The notes: a model not told the origin generated them from the sequence alone. DNA of 64,000 nt from CAHJXG01 sp964235485 (GCA_964235485.1 CAXSAZ010000014.1:35687-99686); one strand, 5' to 3'; counted from the stretch's first letter, positions 8,379 through 17,624 are shown. Numbers and translations: made by a program.

Positions 8379-9320
8379 ATGGAGCCGGCCCCCCACGCGA
8401 TCCCGCACTTCGCGGTGGAACTGGCCGCGCCCGACATCTCGTGGTGGCTGCCGGGCAACACGGGCGTGCGCGGCTTCACGACGTTTGACGCCGGGCAGCC
8501 CGGCCCGCACATCGCGCTGATCGCGGTGCTGCACGGCAACGAGATCGCCGGCGCCGTCGTGCTCGACCGGCTGATGCGGCGCGGCATCCTCCCGGCGCGG
8601 GGCAAGCTGACCCTGGGCTTCGCCAACATCGCCGCCTTTTCCCGCTTCGACCCGGCGCAGCCCACCGCGTCGCGCTTCCTGGACGAGGACATGAACCGCG
8701 TGTGGGACCCTGCCGTGCTGGACGGCCCGCGGCGCAGCAATGAGCTGGACCGCGCCCGGGAGATGCGCCCGCTGATCGACACGGTGGATGTGCTGCTGGA
8801 CCTGCATTCCATGCTGTGGCCGTCCGAGCCGCTGATCCTCAGCGGGCCGACCGCGCAAGGGCGGCGGCTGGCGACCGCGCTGGGCGTGCCGGGGCTTGTG
8901 GTGGCCGACAGCGGGCACGCCACGGGGCCGCGGCTGATCGACTACCCGCACTTCACGGCGCCGGGCCAGGCCGCCGCGGCCTGCTTGGTGGAGGCCGGGC
9001 AGCATTGGCAGCCGGCCACGGTGGACACCAGCGCCGCCTGCGTGTCGGCCCTGCTGCGCTTCCATGGCTGCGTGGACGGGCCGCCGCCGGTGCCCAGCAC
9101 GCGCTGCGCCGAGGTCACGATGACCGTCACCGCCGCCACCGCGGGCTTCGCCTTTGTGCAGCCGTTCCGCGGCGGCGAGGTGATCGCGCGGCGCAACACG
9201 CTGATCGCGATGGACGGCGGCGCCGAGATCCGCACGCCGCATGACGATTGCCTGCTGGTCATGCCGAGCCTGCGCCCCAGCCGCGGCCACACCGCCGTGC
9301 GCTTGGCGCGCTTCGTCTAG
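8379..9320 (+). CDS. Succinylglutamate desuccinylase / aspartoacylase family protein
   Basis: 313 residues. This is a zinc-dependent carboxypeptidase-like deacylase of the AstE/AspA family. It shows the HGNE zinc-ligand motif in LIAVLHGNEIAGAVV (about residue 52), the catalytic-site region DEDMNRVWDP and the third ligand in VLLDLHSML. These enzymes remove acyl groups from N-acyl amino acids. There is no arginine-succinyltransferase operon around it, so AstE itself is unlikely and an N-acyl-amino-acid deacylase of unknown specificity is safer. The start at 8379 fits the family N-terminus (MEPAPHAIPHFAVELAAPD); an in-frame ATG at 8355 is possible. Confidence 0.82.
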   Translation: MEPAPHAIPHFAVELAAPDISWWLPGNTGVRGFTTFDAGQPGPHIALIAVLHGNEIAGAVVLDRLMRRGILPARGKLTLGFANIAAFSRFDPAQPTASRFLDEDMNRVWDPAVLDGPRRSNELDRAREMRPLIDTVDVLLDLHSMLWPSEPLILSGPTAQGRRLATALGVPGLVVADSGHATGPRLIDYPHFTAPGQAAAACLVEAGQHWQPATVDTSAACVSALLRFHGCVDGPPPVPSTRCAEVTMTVTAATAGFAFVQPFRGGEVIARRNTLIAMDGGAEIRTPHDDCLLVMPSLRPSRGHTAVRLARFV

Positions 9321-9400
9321 CCCCCGTGCGCCTTGCGCACGACTTCTAGCGGTAACGCCGGCCCATGCTTATGTTGCGTCGCAGCGAATGGAGTTGACCG

Positions 9401-10006
9401 ATGCCGCTGACCGAACCCATGGCGCGCGAGCCGCTGCACCTGCGCGACATCGAGCTGCGCGGCTACCGGCGCGCCGACGGTCTGTTCGACATCGAGGCGA
9501 CCCTGCAGGACACCAAGTCTTACGCCTTCAGCAACGCGGAGCGCGGCCAGATCGACCCCGGTGTGCCGCTGCACCGGATGCTGGCGCGCATGACCCTGAC
9601 CGAGGACATGGAGATCACCGCGTTCGAGGCGGTGACCGAGTTCGGCCCCTACGCGATCTGCCCCTCCGCCGCGCCCAACTTCGCGCGGCTCGCCGGGTTG
9701 AAGGTTGGCCGCGGGTTCCTGAAAGCGGCGAACGAGCGCATCGGCGGCGTGCACGGCTGCACCCATTTGCGGGAGCTGCTGGGCCAGATGGGCACCGTGG
9801 CGTTCCAAACGCTGTATGCCGTGCGCGTGAAGCGGGACGCAGCGCCCAACGCCGTGGACACGGCGCAGCAGCAAGCGGGGCAGCCGGCGGAGCCGCCCCG
9901 GAAGCCGGCCCTGCTGGGCACCTGCAAGGCCTACGCGCCCGACAGCCCCGTGGTGGCCCGGCAATGGCCGCAGTTCTACACCGGGACCGCCGCGGTCAGC
10001 CCTTGA
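9401..10006 (+). CDS. DUF2889 domain protein
   Basis: 201 residues, no signal peptide or membrane segment. The body matches the DUF2889 pattern: LHLRDIELRGYRRADGLFDIEATLQDTK near the start, then MTLTEDMEITAFEA, PNFARLAGLKVGRGF and HGCTHLRELLGQMGTVAFQT. HGCTHLRE is the family hallmark and includes conserved Cys and His. No biochemical function is established for the family. Its stop lies inside the end of the convergent bolA gene (11-base tail-to-tail overlap). Confidence 0.85.
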   Translation: MPLTEPMAREPLHLRDIELRGYRRADGLFDIEATLQDTKSYAFSNAERGQIDPGVPLHRMLARMTLTEDMEITAFEAVTEFGPYAICPSAAPNFARLAGLKVGRGFLKAANERIGGVHGCTHLRELLGQMGTVAFQTLYAVRVKRDAAPNAVDTAQQQAGQPAEPPRKPALLGTCKAYAPDSPVVARQWPQFYTGTAAVSP

Positions 10007-10307
10007 CGGCGGCCTGCTCCTCCGGCGTGCGCAGGGTGAGCGCCAGCGCGTGGAGGCCCCCGGAGAATTCCGCTTCGAGCGCCGCGTTCACCAGGCGGTG
10101 CCGGGCCACCCGGTTCTGGCCCTGGAACCTGTCGGACACGAGGAGGACGCTGTAATGCGTTTCGCCGCCCGGCGCCGCCCCGGCATGGCCGGCGTGGAGG
10201 CTGCTGTCGTCCCGCACCTCCAGCAGCACGGGTGCCAGGGCGCTGGATAGCAGGGCGCGCATGCGCTCGGCGCGGCCGGGCTGGGGATCGGGGGGTGAGA
10301 ACGGCAT
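9996..10307 (-). CDS. bolA: BolA-family protein
   Basis: 103 residues. BolA proteins pair with monothiol glutaredoxins in iron-sulfur/iron homeostasis. Visible features: MRALLSSALAPVLLEVRDDS, the central SLHAGHAGAAPGGETHYSVLLVS with the His used for cluster coordination, and the C-terminal RHRLVNAAL motif. The ATG at 10307 (MPFSPPDPQPGRAERM) fits the usual BolA start. The upstream DnaJ-like gene is divergent, as seen in several alphaproteobacteria. The grx at 30741 is the CPYC dithiol type, so it is not the obvious partner. Confidence 0.88.
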   Translation of the reverse strand: MPFSPPDPQPGRAERMRALLSSALAPVLLEVRDDSSLHAGHAGAAPGGETHYSVLLVSDRFQGQNRVARHRLVNAALEAEFSGGLHALALTLRTPEEQAAVKG

Positions 10308-10382
10308 GGACGGAGGCTTAGCCCGGTCCGGGGAAGGAGGGAAGGACTTGCCGCCGCCACCGTTGGCAGCACATAAAGCAGG

Positions 10383-10973
10383 ATGACCCGATCCCCGCGA
10401 CCACGGGCCTACACGCCCGACCCGGCCGCGCCGGGACGCCCCTGCGACATGCCCGGTTGCCCCGAGGCCGGCGGCTTCCGCGCGCCCAAATCCCGCAGCA
10501 CGCTGAACCAGTACTGGTGGTTCTGCCTGGAGCACGTGCGCGAGTACAACTTGGCGTGGGACTTCTACAAAGGCATGTCACCGGGCGAGATTGAGGCGCA
10601 GGTGCGCTCCGACACCGGATGGCAGCGCCCGACCTGGCCGCTGGGCCGCCTGGGCGCGCAAGCGTTCGACGAGGCCATGCTGCGCGACCCGCTGCACATC
10701 CTGTCGGCCGGACGGGTCCGCCGGGGCGCTGCGACGCCGCCCAAATCCGTCGTGCCGCCCGACCTGCGCGACCCCATGCAGGCGCTCGGGCTGGATTGGC
10801 CGGTCTCCATGGAGGCGCTCAAGGCGCGCTACAAGGAGTTGGCCAAGCGCCACCACCCCGACGCCAACGGCGGAGACCGCGCATCGGAGGAACGTCTGAA
10901 AACAATCAACCTTGCTTATGCCGCGGTGCGGCAACATCTCACTGCCGAGCCCCGGATGGCCGCGACCGGGTAG
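10383..10973 (+). CDS. DnaJ-like J-domain protein with N-terminal Cys/His cluster
   Basis: 196 residues. The J domain is C-terminal (about 135-190): ALGLDWPVSMEALKARYKEL, then the HPD tripeptide in KRHHPDANGGD, then LKTINLAYAAVRQHL. The N-terminal half has CDMPGC (C21, C26) and WFCLEH, which could bind a metal and replaces the normal DnaJ architecture. J proteins stimulate an Hsp70 ATPase; the client here is unknown. It lies directly upstream of cobS, an order common in alphaproteobacteria, with an 80-base gap. Confidence 0.87.
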   Translation: MTRSPRPRAYTPDPAAPGRPCDMPGCPEAGGFRAPKSRSTLNQYWWFCLEHVREYNLAWDFYKGMSPGEIEAQVRSDTGWQRPTWPLGRLGAQAFDEAMLRDPLHILSAGRVRRGAATPPKSVVPPDLRDPMQALGLDWPVSMEALKARYKELAKRHHPDANGGDRASEERLKTINLAYAAVRQHLTAEPRMAATG

Positions 10974-11053
10974 GCTTTCGCAACCGCCCCGAACGGGGCT
11001 ATCCGCCGCCCGGCTTGCCGCACCGCGGAGCACTGCACAGGACCCCAAGGCTT

Positions 11054-12070
11054 ATGAACATCGCCGCACTCGCCGACGCCCGCTCCACCCCGACCTCGGC
11101 CATCAGCGTCCCGGACACGACGGTGAATGCGCGGGAAGCGTTCGGCCTTGATGTCGATATGGACGTGCCCGCGTTTTCCGTGCCGACCGAGCACGTCCCG
11201 GAGATCGACGCAGCCTACAAGTTCGACCGGGAAACCACGCTGGCGATCCTGGCCGGCTTCGGCGCCAACCGCCGGGTGCTGATCCAGGGCTACCACGGCA
11301 CCGGCAAGAGCACGCACATCGAGCAGGTGGCGGCGCGGCTGAACTGGCCCTGCATCCGGGTCAACCTGGACAGCCACATCAGCCGCATCGACCTGATCGG
11401 CAAGGACGCCATCGTCCTCAAGGACGGCAAGCAGATCACCGAGTTCCGGGAAGGCATCCTGCCCTGGGCCTTGCAGCACGCCTGCGCGCTGGTGTTCGAC
11501 GAGTACGACGCCGGGCGCCCGGACGTGATGTTCGTGATCCAGCGGGTGCTGGAAGTGGAGGGCCGGCTGACCCTGCTCGATCAGAACCGCGTGATCCGCC
11601 CGCACGGGAGCTTCCGGCTGTTCGCCACGGCCAACACGGTGGGGCTGGGCGATACCACCGGGCTGTATCACGGCACGCAGCAGATCAACCAGGGCCAGAT
11701 GGACCGCTGGAACATCGTCGCCACGCTGAATTACCTGCCGCACGCGCAGGAAACCGGGATCGTGCTGGCCAAGATGGGCATCGACCCCGGCGACAAGCCG
11801 GCGCGCAAGCGGATCGAGAGCATGGTGGCGCTGGCGGACCTGACGCGCGCCGGGTTCATCAACGGCGACATCTCCACGGTGATGAGCCCGCGCACGGTGA
11901 TCACCTGGGCGGAGAATACGCGCATCTTCAACGATGTCGGTTTCGCGTTCCGCCTGACCTTCCTCAACAAGTGCGACGAGGCGGAGCGCAGCACGGTGGC
12001 GGAGTATTACCAACGCTGCTTCAACGAGGAGCTGCCGACCGGCTTGCTGGCGCCGCGCAAGGGCCTGTGA
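11054..12070 (+). CDS. cobS: Aerobic cobaltochelatase subunit CobS
   Basis: 338 residues. AAA+ ATPase subunit of the CobN-CobS-CobT complex, which inserts cobalt into hydrogenobyrinate a,c-diamide in aerobic B12 synthesis. Walker A GYHGTGKST is at residues 79-87, Walker B is ALVFDEYDAG, and sensor region RLFATANTVGLGDTTGLYHG follows. The N-terminus (DTTVNAREAFGLDVDMDVPAF) is typical of CobS. cobT follows after 10 bases. No cobN is in the window. CobS/CobT-like proteins also occur without full B12 pathways, so B12 synthesis here is likely rather than proven. Confidence 0.95.
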   Translation: MNIAALADARSTPTSAISVPDTTVNAREAFGLDVDMDVPAFSVPTEHVPEIDAAYKFDRETTLAILAGFGANRRVLIQGYHGTGKSTHIEQVAARLNWPCIRVNLDSHISRIDLIGKDAIVLKDGKQITEFREGILPWALQHACALVFDEYDAGRPDVMFVIQRVLEVEGRLTLLDQNRVIRPHGSFRLFATANTVGLGDTTGLYHGTQQINQGQMDRWNIVATLNYLPHAQETGIVLAKMGIDPGDKPARKRIESMVALADLTRAGFINGDISTVMSPRTVITWAENTRIFNDVGFAFRLTFLNKCDEAERSTVAEYYQRCFNEELPTGLLAPRKGL

Positions 12071-12080
12071 GCGGCGTCCC

Positions 12081-13958
12081 ATGAGCGGAGGCAAGGACAA
12101 CACGCGCACCGAGGACTTCAAGCGCGCCACCGCCGGCGTTTTGCGCGCCATCGCGCAGGTGCCGGAGGTGCAGGTCGCCTTCCAGCCCGGCCCGAGCGGC
12201 CTCGTCGGCAAGCGCGCCCGCCTGCCGCTGCCGACGCGGGCCTTGCCGCCCGCTGAGATGGCCAAGCTGCGCGGCGCCGCCGACAGCGTGGCGTTGCGCC
12301 TGCGCCACCACGACGACGCCGTACACGCCGCCCGCAGCCCCGGCCAGCGCGACGCGAAGGACGTGTACGACGCTTTGGAGCAGGCGCGGGTCGAGGTCGT
12401 CGGCACCGCGCACATGGCCGGCGTCGCCGCCAACATCCACGCCCGGCTGTGCGACGAGTGCGAAGCCGAAGGCTACGACCGCATGACGCGCAAGGACCAG
12501 TTGCCGCTCCCGGCGGCGCTGTCGCTGCTCGCGCGCGAACGCATGTCGGGGGAGCCGGTGCCGCCCGCCGCGGCGCGCATCCTAGAAAGCTGGCGCGGCA
12601 CCCTGGGCGACGACGCGGAGGGCGCGCTGGCCGAGATGGCGTCCGCGCAGAACGACCAGACACGCTTCACCCGGGCCGCGCGCAAGCTGCTCGCCGCGCT
12701 GAACCTGGCGGAAGCCGAGGTCGAGGCCGAACCCGACGATCAAACCGACGAGGGCGAGGACGGCGGCGAGCAGGCCGGGTCGCAGGACAACGCGGACGAG
12801 GCGGAGGGCGACACCCAAGCCGACACCGACAGCTCCATGGGCGCGCAGCCCGAGCAGATGCAGGGCGAGGCCACGGAGGACGAGGGCCAGGACGACTCCG
12901 AGGAGGACGCCGCCGCGGCCGAAGGCGACGACCGCCCCGGCGGCCCGCAGACCCGGCGCGAGAAGCCCATCCCCGACGACCACATGGCTTACCGCGCGTA
13001 TTCCCGTACCCACGACGAGGAAACGGACGCCGAGGACCTGTGCGACCCCGAGGAGCTGGCCCGGCTGCGTCAGCAGCTCGACCAGCAGTTGCAGCACCTG
13101 CAAGGCGTGGTCAGCAAGCTCGCCAACCGCTTGCAGCGCCGGCTGCTGGCGCAGCAGACCCGGGCTTGGGAGTTCGACCTCGACGAAGGGATGCTGGACG
13201 CCGGGCGCCTGGCCCGCGTGGTGGTGAACCCGCTGCTGTCCTTGTCCTACAAGCGGGAGCGGGAAACGGATTTCCGCGACACCGTGGTGACCCTGCTGAT
13301 CGACAACTCCGGCTCCATGCGCGGGCGCCCGATCACGGTGGCTGCCATGTGCGGGGACATCCTGGCCCGCACCCTGGAACGCTGCGCGGTCAAGGTGGAG
13401 GTCTTGGGTTTCACCACCCGCGCCTGGAAGGGCGGGCACAGCCGGGAGCGTTGGGTCGCGGAGGGCAAGCCGCGCAACCCCGGGCGGCTCAACGACCTGC
13501 GCCACATCATCTACAAGTCCGCCGACGCGCCGTGGCGCCGGGCGCGCAAGAACCTGGGCCTCATGCTGCGGGAGGGGCTGCTCAAGGAGAACATCGACGG
13601 GGAGGCGCTGCTCTGGGCCTACCGCCGGCTGATGGCGCGGCCGGAGCATCGGCGCATCCTGATGGTCATCAGCGACGGCGCGCCGGTCGATGACAGCACC
13701 TTGTCGGTCAACCCCGGCAACTACCTGGAAAAGCACCTGCGCGAGGTGATCCGGGAGATCGAGGGGCGCGACCTCATCGAGCTGATCGCCATCGGCATCG
13801 GGCACGACGTGACGCGGTACTACCGCCGGGCGGTGACCATCGTGGATGCGGAGGAGCTGGGCGGCACGGTCATGAAGAAACTGGCCGAGCTGTTCGACGA
13901 AGACGCGGCGCGCACTTGGGGGCGGGCGATGGCCGAGCGGGCGCCGATGATCGTTTAA
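12081..13958 (+). CDS. cobT: Cobaltochelatase subunit CobT
   Basis: 625 residues, partner of CobS in cobalt chelatase. The middle (about residues 210-300) is a long acidic low-complexity segment rich in Asp, Glu and Gln, as is usual for CobT. The C-terminal von Willebrand A domain has the MIDAS motif DNSGSMRG at about 408-415, with KRERETDFRDTVVTLLI before it and LMVISDGAPVDDSTLSVNPG after it. Its stop TAA at 13956-13958 overlaps the stop of the convergent hydrolase gene, so the two genes share their last bases. Confidence 0.95.
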   Translation: MSGGKDNTRTEDFKRATAGVLRAIAQVPEVQVAFQPGPSGLVGKRARLPLPTRALPPAEMAKLRGAADSVALRLRHHDDAVHAARSPGQRDAKDVYDALEQARVEVVGTAHMAGVAANIHARLCDECEAEGYDRMTRKDQLPLPAALSLLARERMSGEPVPPAAARILESWRGTLGDDAEGALAEMASAQNDQTRFTRAARKLLAALNLAEAEVEAEPDDQTDEGEDGGEQAGSQDNADEAEGDTQADTDSSMGAQPEQMQGEATEDEGQDDSEEDAAAAEGDDRPGGPQTRREKPIPDDHMAYRAYSRTHDEETDAEDLCDPEELARLRQQLDQQLQHLQGVVSKLANRLQRRLLAQQTRAWEFDLDEGMLDAGRLARVVVNPLLSLSYKRERETDFRDTVVTLLIDNSGSMRGRPITVAAMCGDILARTLERCAVKVEVLGFTTRAWKGGHSRERWVAEGKPRNPGRLNDLRHIIYKSADAPWRRARKNLGLMLREGLLKENIDGEALLWAYRRLMARPEHRRILMVISDGAPVDDSTLSVNPGNYLEKHLREVIREIEGRDLIELIAIGIGHDVTRYYRRAVTIVDAEELGGTVMKKLAELFDEDAARTWGRAMAERAPMIV

Positions 13959-14899
13959 GCGGCGGGGATGGCGGCCTGCGGCTCCGTCAGGTGTTCCAGG
14001 ATGCGGGCCGCGTGCCGGATCGCCAGGGAGTAGTGGCCCTCCCCCGGCACGACGTGCAGGCGCAGGCCGGGCATCGCCTCGAACGGGGCCAGGGCGTGCA
14101 GCGGGATCAGCGAATCCTCGCCGCCATACCAGAGATCGACGGGCACGGTGATCGTGCCGAGCGGAAGCTGCCAATCCTGGGCGTAGATTTCGGCGTCGGA
14201 CAGGGCGCCCTGCACGCTGCGCCCGATCCCTTCCCGCCAAACCCGGGCGAGGCCGGACAGGGTTTGGCGGTCCAGGCATTCGCGGTCGGCAGCCGGCAGC
14301 GAGCCGCCAACCAGGGTGCGCGGCGTGATGACCCGGCGGCGCAGCAGCGGGCGCACCATGCTGAACAGGCGATGCGCCAGCACCGGGTGCCGCCCCAAGC
14401 GGTACAGGAGGCCGACTCCGGACGCCCGCGGGTGGACGCTGTGCGCCGGCGGCACCGGGCAGACCAGCGCCGCGCCCCGCACCCGCTGCGGCAGGGCGTA
14501 GGCGCAGGCCGTGGCGAAGGGCGCCCCGCCCGACAAGCCCACGACGTAGAACCGTCCCAAGCCGAGCCGGTCCGCCACATCGGCCACGTCCCGCGGCCAG
14601 TCCAGCAAGCTCCGGCCCGGATGCGGCGAGGACCGCCCGTAGCCCGGCCGGTCAAGCGCCAGCAGGCGGACCGGCAAATCCGGGATCAGCCCGGCCTCCA
14701 GCCGCGACGCCGGCCAGCCATGGAAATACAGCACCGTGGGTCCCGCCGGGTCGCCATACTCCTCGACGGCGATCACCCGGCCATCCGGCACCCGCACGGC
14801 GAAGGAGGGCGCCGCCGCGGCCTGGCCTTCCTGGCGGGTGGCTCGTCTGCGGTGCCGCAACCGCTTGAGCGCCCGGCTTACCACCGGCCGGCACGGCAT
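13955..14899 (-). CDS. Alpha/beta-hydrolase
   Basis: 314 residues. Catalytic triad visible: nucleophile Ser in VVGLSGGAPF, acid Asp in WYGGEDSLIP, and His in VPGEGHYSLA. The oxyanion segment YFHGWPASRLEAGL is typical of epoxide-hydrolase/esterase-like members. Substrate unknown. The ATG at 14899 gives a basic 35-residue lead (PVVSRALKRLRHRRR) with no good hydrophobic core, so the real start may lie nearer VRVPDGRVIAVEEYGD. It begins immediately past the L28 terminator and must have its own promoter or rely on read-through. Confidence 0.82.
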   Translation of the reverse strand: MPCRPVVSRALKRLRHRRRATRQEGQAAAAPSFAVRVPDGRVIAVEEYGDPAGPTVLYFHGWPASRLEAGLIPDLPVRLLALDRPGYGRSSPHPGRSLLDWPRDVADVADRLGLGRFYVVGLSGGAPFATACAYALPQRVRGAALVCPVPPAHSVHPRASGVGLLYRLGRHPVLAHRLFSMVRPLLRRRVITPRTLVGGSLPAADRECLDRQTLSGLARVWREGIGRSVQGALSDAEIYAQDWQLPLGTITVPVDLWYGGEDSLIPLHALAPFEAMPGLRLHVVPGEGHYSLAIRHAARILEHLTEPQAAIPAA

Positions 14900-14925
14900 A
14901 AAAAAGGCCCGCCGAAGCGGGCCTT
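14900..14925 (-). terminator. Intrinsic terminator of rpmB
   Basis: Perfect 9-bp GC-rich stem (AAGGCCCGC / GCGGGCCTT) with a 4-base loop at 14904-14925. On the minus strand it is followed by a run of six T residues. It sits 20 bases past the L28 stop. A textbook Rho-independent terminator. Confidence 0.9.
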
Positions 14926-14945
14926 CACCGTCGCCACCGTTTGCG

Positions 14946-15257
14946 TCAGGCGGTGGGCTGGGCGGCGGCGGCGCGCTTGGCCTGCGACCGGACGATGCGG
15001 CGCTTCAGCACCTGCGCCTCTGCCGGCAGGCTCCGGTTCGGCGTGCCCAGCAGGAAGGCGTCGAGGCCGCCATTATGCTCAATGGTGCGGATGGCATGGG
15101 TCGTCAGCCGCACGCGCACCGTGGTGCCCAGGATGTCGGACAACAGCGACGTGTGCTGCATATTGGGCAGGAAGCGGCGGCGGGTCTTGTTGTTCGCGTG
15201 GCTGACGTTGTTGCCAGACTGCACACCCTTGCCCGTGAACTGGCAGCGACGAGACAT
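14946..15257 (-). CDS. rpmB: 50S ribosomal protein L28
   Basis: 103 residues. Large-subunit protein L28. The conserved start MSRRCQFTGKGVQSGNNVSH, the KTRRRFLPNMQ segment and the VRLTTHAIRTIEHNGGLDAFL region are diagnostic. The longer C-terminal part (LKRRIVRSQAKRAAAAQPTA) is usual for alphaproteobacteria. Single-gene unit: upstream lies an A-rich leader (15258-15295), downstream a strong terminator. Confidence 0.97.
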   Translation of the reverse strand: MSRRCQFTGKGVQSGNNVSHANNKTRRRFLPNMQHTSLLSDILGTTVRVRLTTHAIRTIEHNGGLDAFLLGTPNRSLPAEAQVLKRRIVRSQAKRAAAAQPTA

Positions 15258-15355
15258 CGGAAACCCTCAAAAACAGAAAACACCGCACAGGACGGACCCG
15301 GCGGCTGCAACGCGGCTTATGCCGGCATGACGCCGCCGCGTCAACCCGGCGGCGT

Positions 15356-15631
15356 TCAGGCGCGGCCCGACGTGTCCCCGTGCGGGCCGTATTCCGCCCG
15401 CAGCTCGCCCGACCGCACGCTGGCCATGGCGTTCTGCAGCACCTGCACGATGGCCTCATCGCTCATGGTGCGCGCCAGCAGGCCGAGCGAGCCGCCAAGC
15501 AGGGCCGAGGCGACTGAAAGCGGGCTGAGGTTCTGCCCGGTCATGTACTCGATCGCCTTATCGACGATGGCGCCGGCATGGCTCAGGTCAGCCGGGGTTT
15601 CGGGTGAGGCGTGGTCGCCGTCATGCGGCAT
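15356..15631 (-). CDS. Small hypothetical protein downstream of an ABC exporter
   Basis: 91 residues, family not recognised. MPHDGDHASPETPADLSHAG is polar, followed by an alpha-helical segment with a Gly/Ser/Leu-rich stretch (LSPLSVASALLGGSLGLLA) and a mixed C-terminus. It could be a small soluble helical protein related to short uncharacterised proteins encoded beside ABC exporters. Separated from the exporter by 41 bases on the same strand, so probably co-transcribed. A 9-bp stem (15330-15338/15347-15355) lies at its end but has no T-run. Confidence 0.6.
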   Translation of the reverse strand: MPHDGDHASPETPADLSHAGAIVDKAIEYMTGQNLSPLSVASALLGGSLGLLARTMSDEAIVQVLQNAMASVRSGELRAEYGPHGDTSGRA

Positions 15632-15672
15632 GGGGTCGCTCCTGTTCAGATGGTTGGCGGATGGGACCGCGG

Positions 15673-17544
15673 CTACTGCGCCGCGACCGGCACCCGTGGT
15701 GCCGCTTCCGGCTCCGGCGCCTCGCCCTGCTCGGCCTGCAGCGCCCACATGCGGGCATACAGGCCGCCGGCGGCCAGCAGGCTCCCATGGGTGCCCCGCT
15801 CGGCCACCCTGCCCTCGTTCAGCACCAGGATCTCGTCGGCGTCCGTCACGGTGGACAGCCGGTGCGCGATCACCAGCGTGGTGCGGTGCGCCGACACGGT
15901 GCGCAGTGCCGTCTCGATCTCCCGCTCCGTCCTGGTGTCGAGCGCGCTGGTCGCCTCGTCCAGAATGAGGATGCGCGGGTTCTTCAGGATCGTGCGCGCG
16001 ATGGCGACACGCTGCTTTTCCCCGCCCGACAGCTTGAGGCCGCGCTCCCCGACGCGGGTGTCGTAGCCCTCCGGCAGGCGCATAACGAAATCGTGCACCT
16101 GGGCCAGCCGGGCGGCGTGCTCGACCTCCGCCTGTGACGCGCCGGGGCGGCCATAGGCGATGTTGTAGCCCACTGTGTCGTTGAACAGCACGGTGTCCTG
16201 CGGCACCACGCCGATGGCGGCGCGCAGGCTGGCCTGCGTCATGTCGCGCACGTCGATGCCGTCGATCTCCACCCCGCCCTCCGTCACGTCGTAGAAACGG
16301 AACAGCAGGCGGCTGATGGTGGACTTCCCCGCGCCGGTCGGCCCCACGATGGCGAGCTTCGCCCCGGGTGCCGCGGAGAAGCTCACGCCGCGCAGGATTT
16401 CCCGGTTCGGATTGTAGCCGAAGCGCACGTCGCGGAACGCCACCGTGCCGGGCGGCTGCGCGCCGCCGGCCATGGGCGTTGCCGCGAGCGCAACGGCACC
16501 GGGCCGGTCCGCGACCTCCTGCCCCACCGCGAGCAGGCGGAACATCTGCTCCATGTCCACCAAGCCCTGCTTGATCTCCCGGTACACGAAGCCCAGGAAG
16601 TTGAGCGGCTGGTAAAGCTGCATCAGGTAGGTGTTCACCAAGACGAACTGGCCCACCGTCATGGTGCCGGCCTGCACGCCGTTTGCCGCCATCAGCATGA
16701 CGCCGCCCAGGCCCGCCGCGATGATCAGCGCCTGGCCCAGGTTCAGCATGTTGAGCGTGACCTGGCTCTTGACCGCCGCGCGCTCGTAGCGGGCGCGGGC
16801 CTCGTCGAAGCGCCGGGCCTCGTGCGCCTCGTTGCCGAAATACTTGACGGTCTCGAAGTTCAGCAGGCTGTCGATGGCCTTGTTCTGCGCGTCGTTGTCG
16901 GTGTCGTTCATCGCCCGGCGGAACCGGACGCGCCAGTTTGTGAAGCCGAACGTGAAGCCGATGTAAAGCGCCACCGTCACGGCCGTGACGCCAGCAAAGC
17001 GCCAGTCGAACAGGTGCCACAGGATGCCGACCACCAGCACGACCTCCAGCAGGGTCGGCACGATGTTGAACACCGCCAAGCGCAGCACGTTCTCGACGCC
17101 CCCCGTGCCGCGCTCGATGGAGCGGGACAGCCCGCCGGTCATCCGGTCCATGTGGAAGCGCAGCGACAAGCGGTGCAGGTGTTGGAAGGTTTGCAGCGCG
17201 ACCTTGCGCACGGTGCTTTGCGCCACGGCGGCGAACACGGCGTCCCGCAGCTCGGCGAACCCGGCGGACGCGACGCGCAGCACCGCATAGGCCACGATCA
17301 GCCCAAGCGGAACCGTGAGCGGGTGGTTCTTGGGGGACAGCGCGTCCACCGCGTGGCTGTAAACGATGGGGATATAGACCGTCGCGACCTTGGCCAGGAC
17401 CAGCAGGACGACGGCCGTGACCACGCGGACGTGGGCGCCCATGTCCCCCTTGGGCCACAGGTAAGGCAGCAGCGAGCGCACGGTTTGAAAGCCGGTCCGC
17501 GATGACGTGTCGGACGCGGCAGGCGGAAGGCTGGCAGGCTTCAT
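15673..17544 (-). CDS. Atm1-type ABC exporter (membrane domain fused to ATPase)
   Basis: 623 residues, half-transporter that works as a homodimer in the inner membrane. N-terminal six-helix membrane domain (about 40-320) with the Atm1 signatures GGLSRSIERGTGGVENVLR and LLNFETVKYFGNEAHEARRF. The ATPase domain has Walker A GPTGAGKST, signature LSGGEKQRVAIAR, Walker B ILILDEATSALD and the H-loop LVIAHRLST. Bacterial Atm1 homologues export glutathione-linked compounds, metals or sulfur species. The substrate here is inferred from family only. Confidence 0.93.
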   Translation of the reverse strand: MKPASLPPAASDTSSRTGFQTVRSLLPYLWPKGDMGAHVRVVTAVVLLVLAKVATVYIPIVYSHAVDALSPKNHPLTVPLGLIVAYAVLRVASAGFAELRDAVFAAVAQSTVRKVALQTFQHLHRLSLRFHMDRMTGGLSRSIERGTGGVENVLRLAVFNIVPTLLEVVLVVGILWHLFDWRFAGVTAVTVALYIGFTFGFTNWRVRFRRAMNDTDNDAQNKAIDSLLNFETVKYFGNEAHEARRFDEARARYERAAVKSQVTLNMLNLGQALIIAAGLGGVMLMAANGVQAGTMTVGQFVLVNTYLMQLYQPLNFLGFVYREIKQGLVDMEQMFRLLAVGQEVADRPGAVALAATPMAGGAQPPGTVAFRDVRFGYNPNREILRGVSFSAAPGAKLAIVGPTGAGKSTISRLLFRFYDVTEGGVEIDGIDVRDMTQASLRAAIGVVPQDTVLFNDTVGYNIAYGRPGASQAEVEHAARLAQVHDFVMRLPEGYDTRVGERGLKLSGGEKQRVAIARTILKNPRILILDEATSALDTRTEREIETALRTVSAHRTTLVIAHRLSTVTDADEILVLNEGRVAERGTHGSLLAAGGLYARMWALQAEQGEAPEPEAAPRVPVAAQ

Positions 17545-17624
17545 AAACCGTATGTGGCGACGGCCCGTGACCCTGGAAAGGCCGGACGCCTGGGATGATC
17601 CGGGATTGTGGTTATATCGCCGGG

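Noticed and set aside
15330..15355. 9-bp perfect hairpin at the end of the 91-residue hypothetical gene as a terminator
   Set aside because: No T-run follows on either strand, so an intrinsic terminator is not supported.
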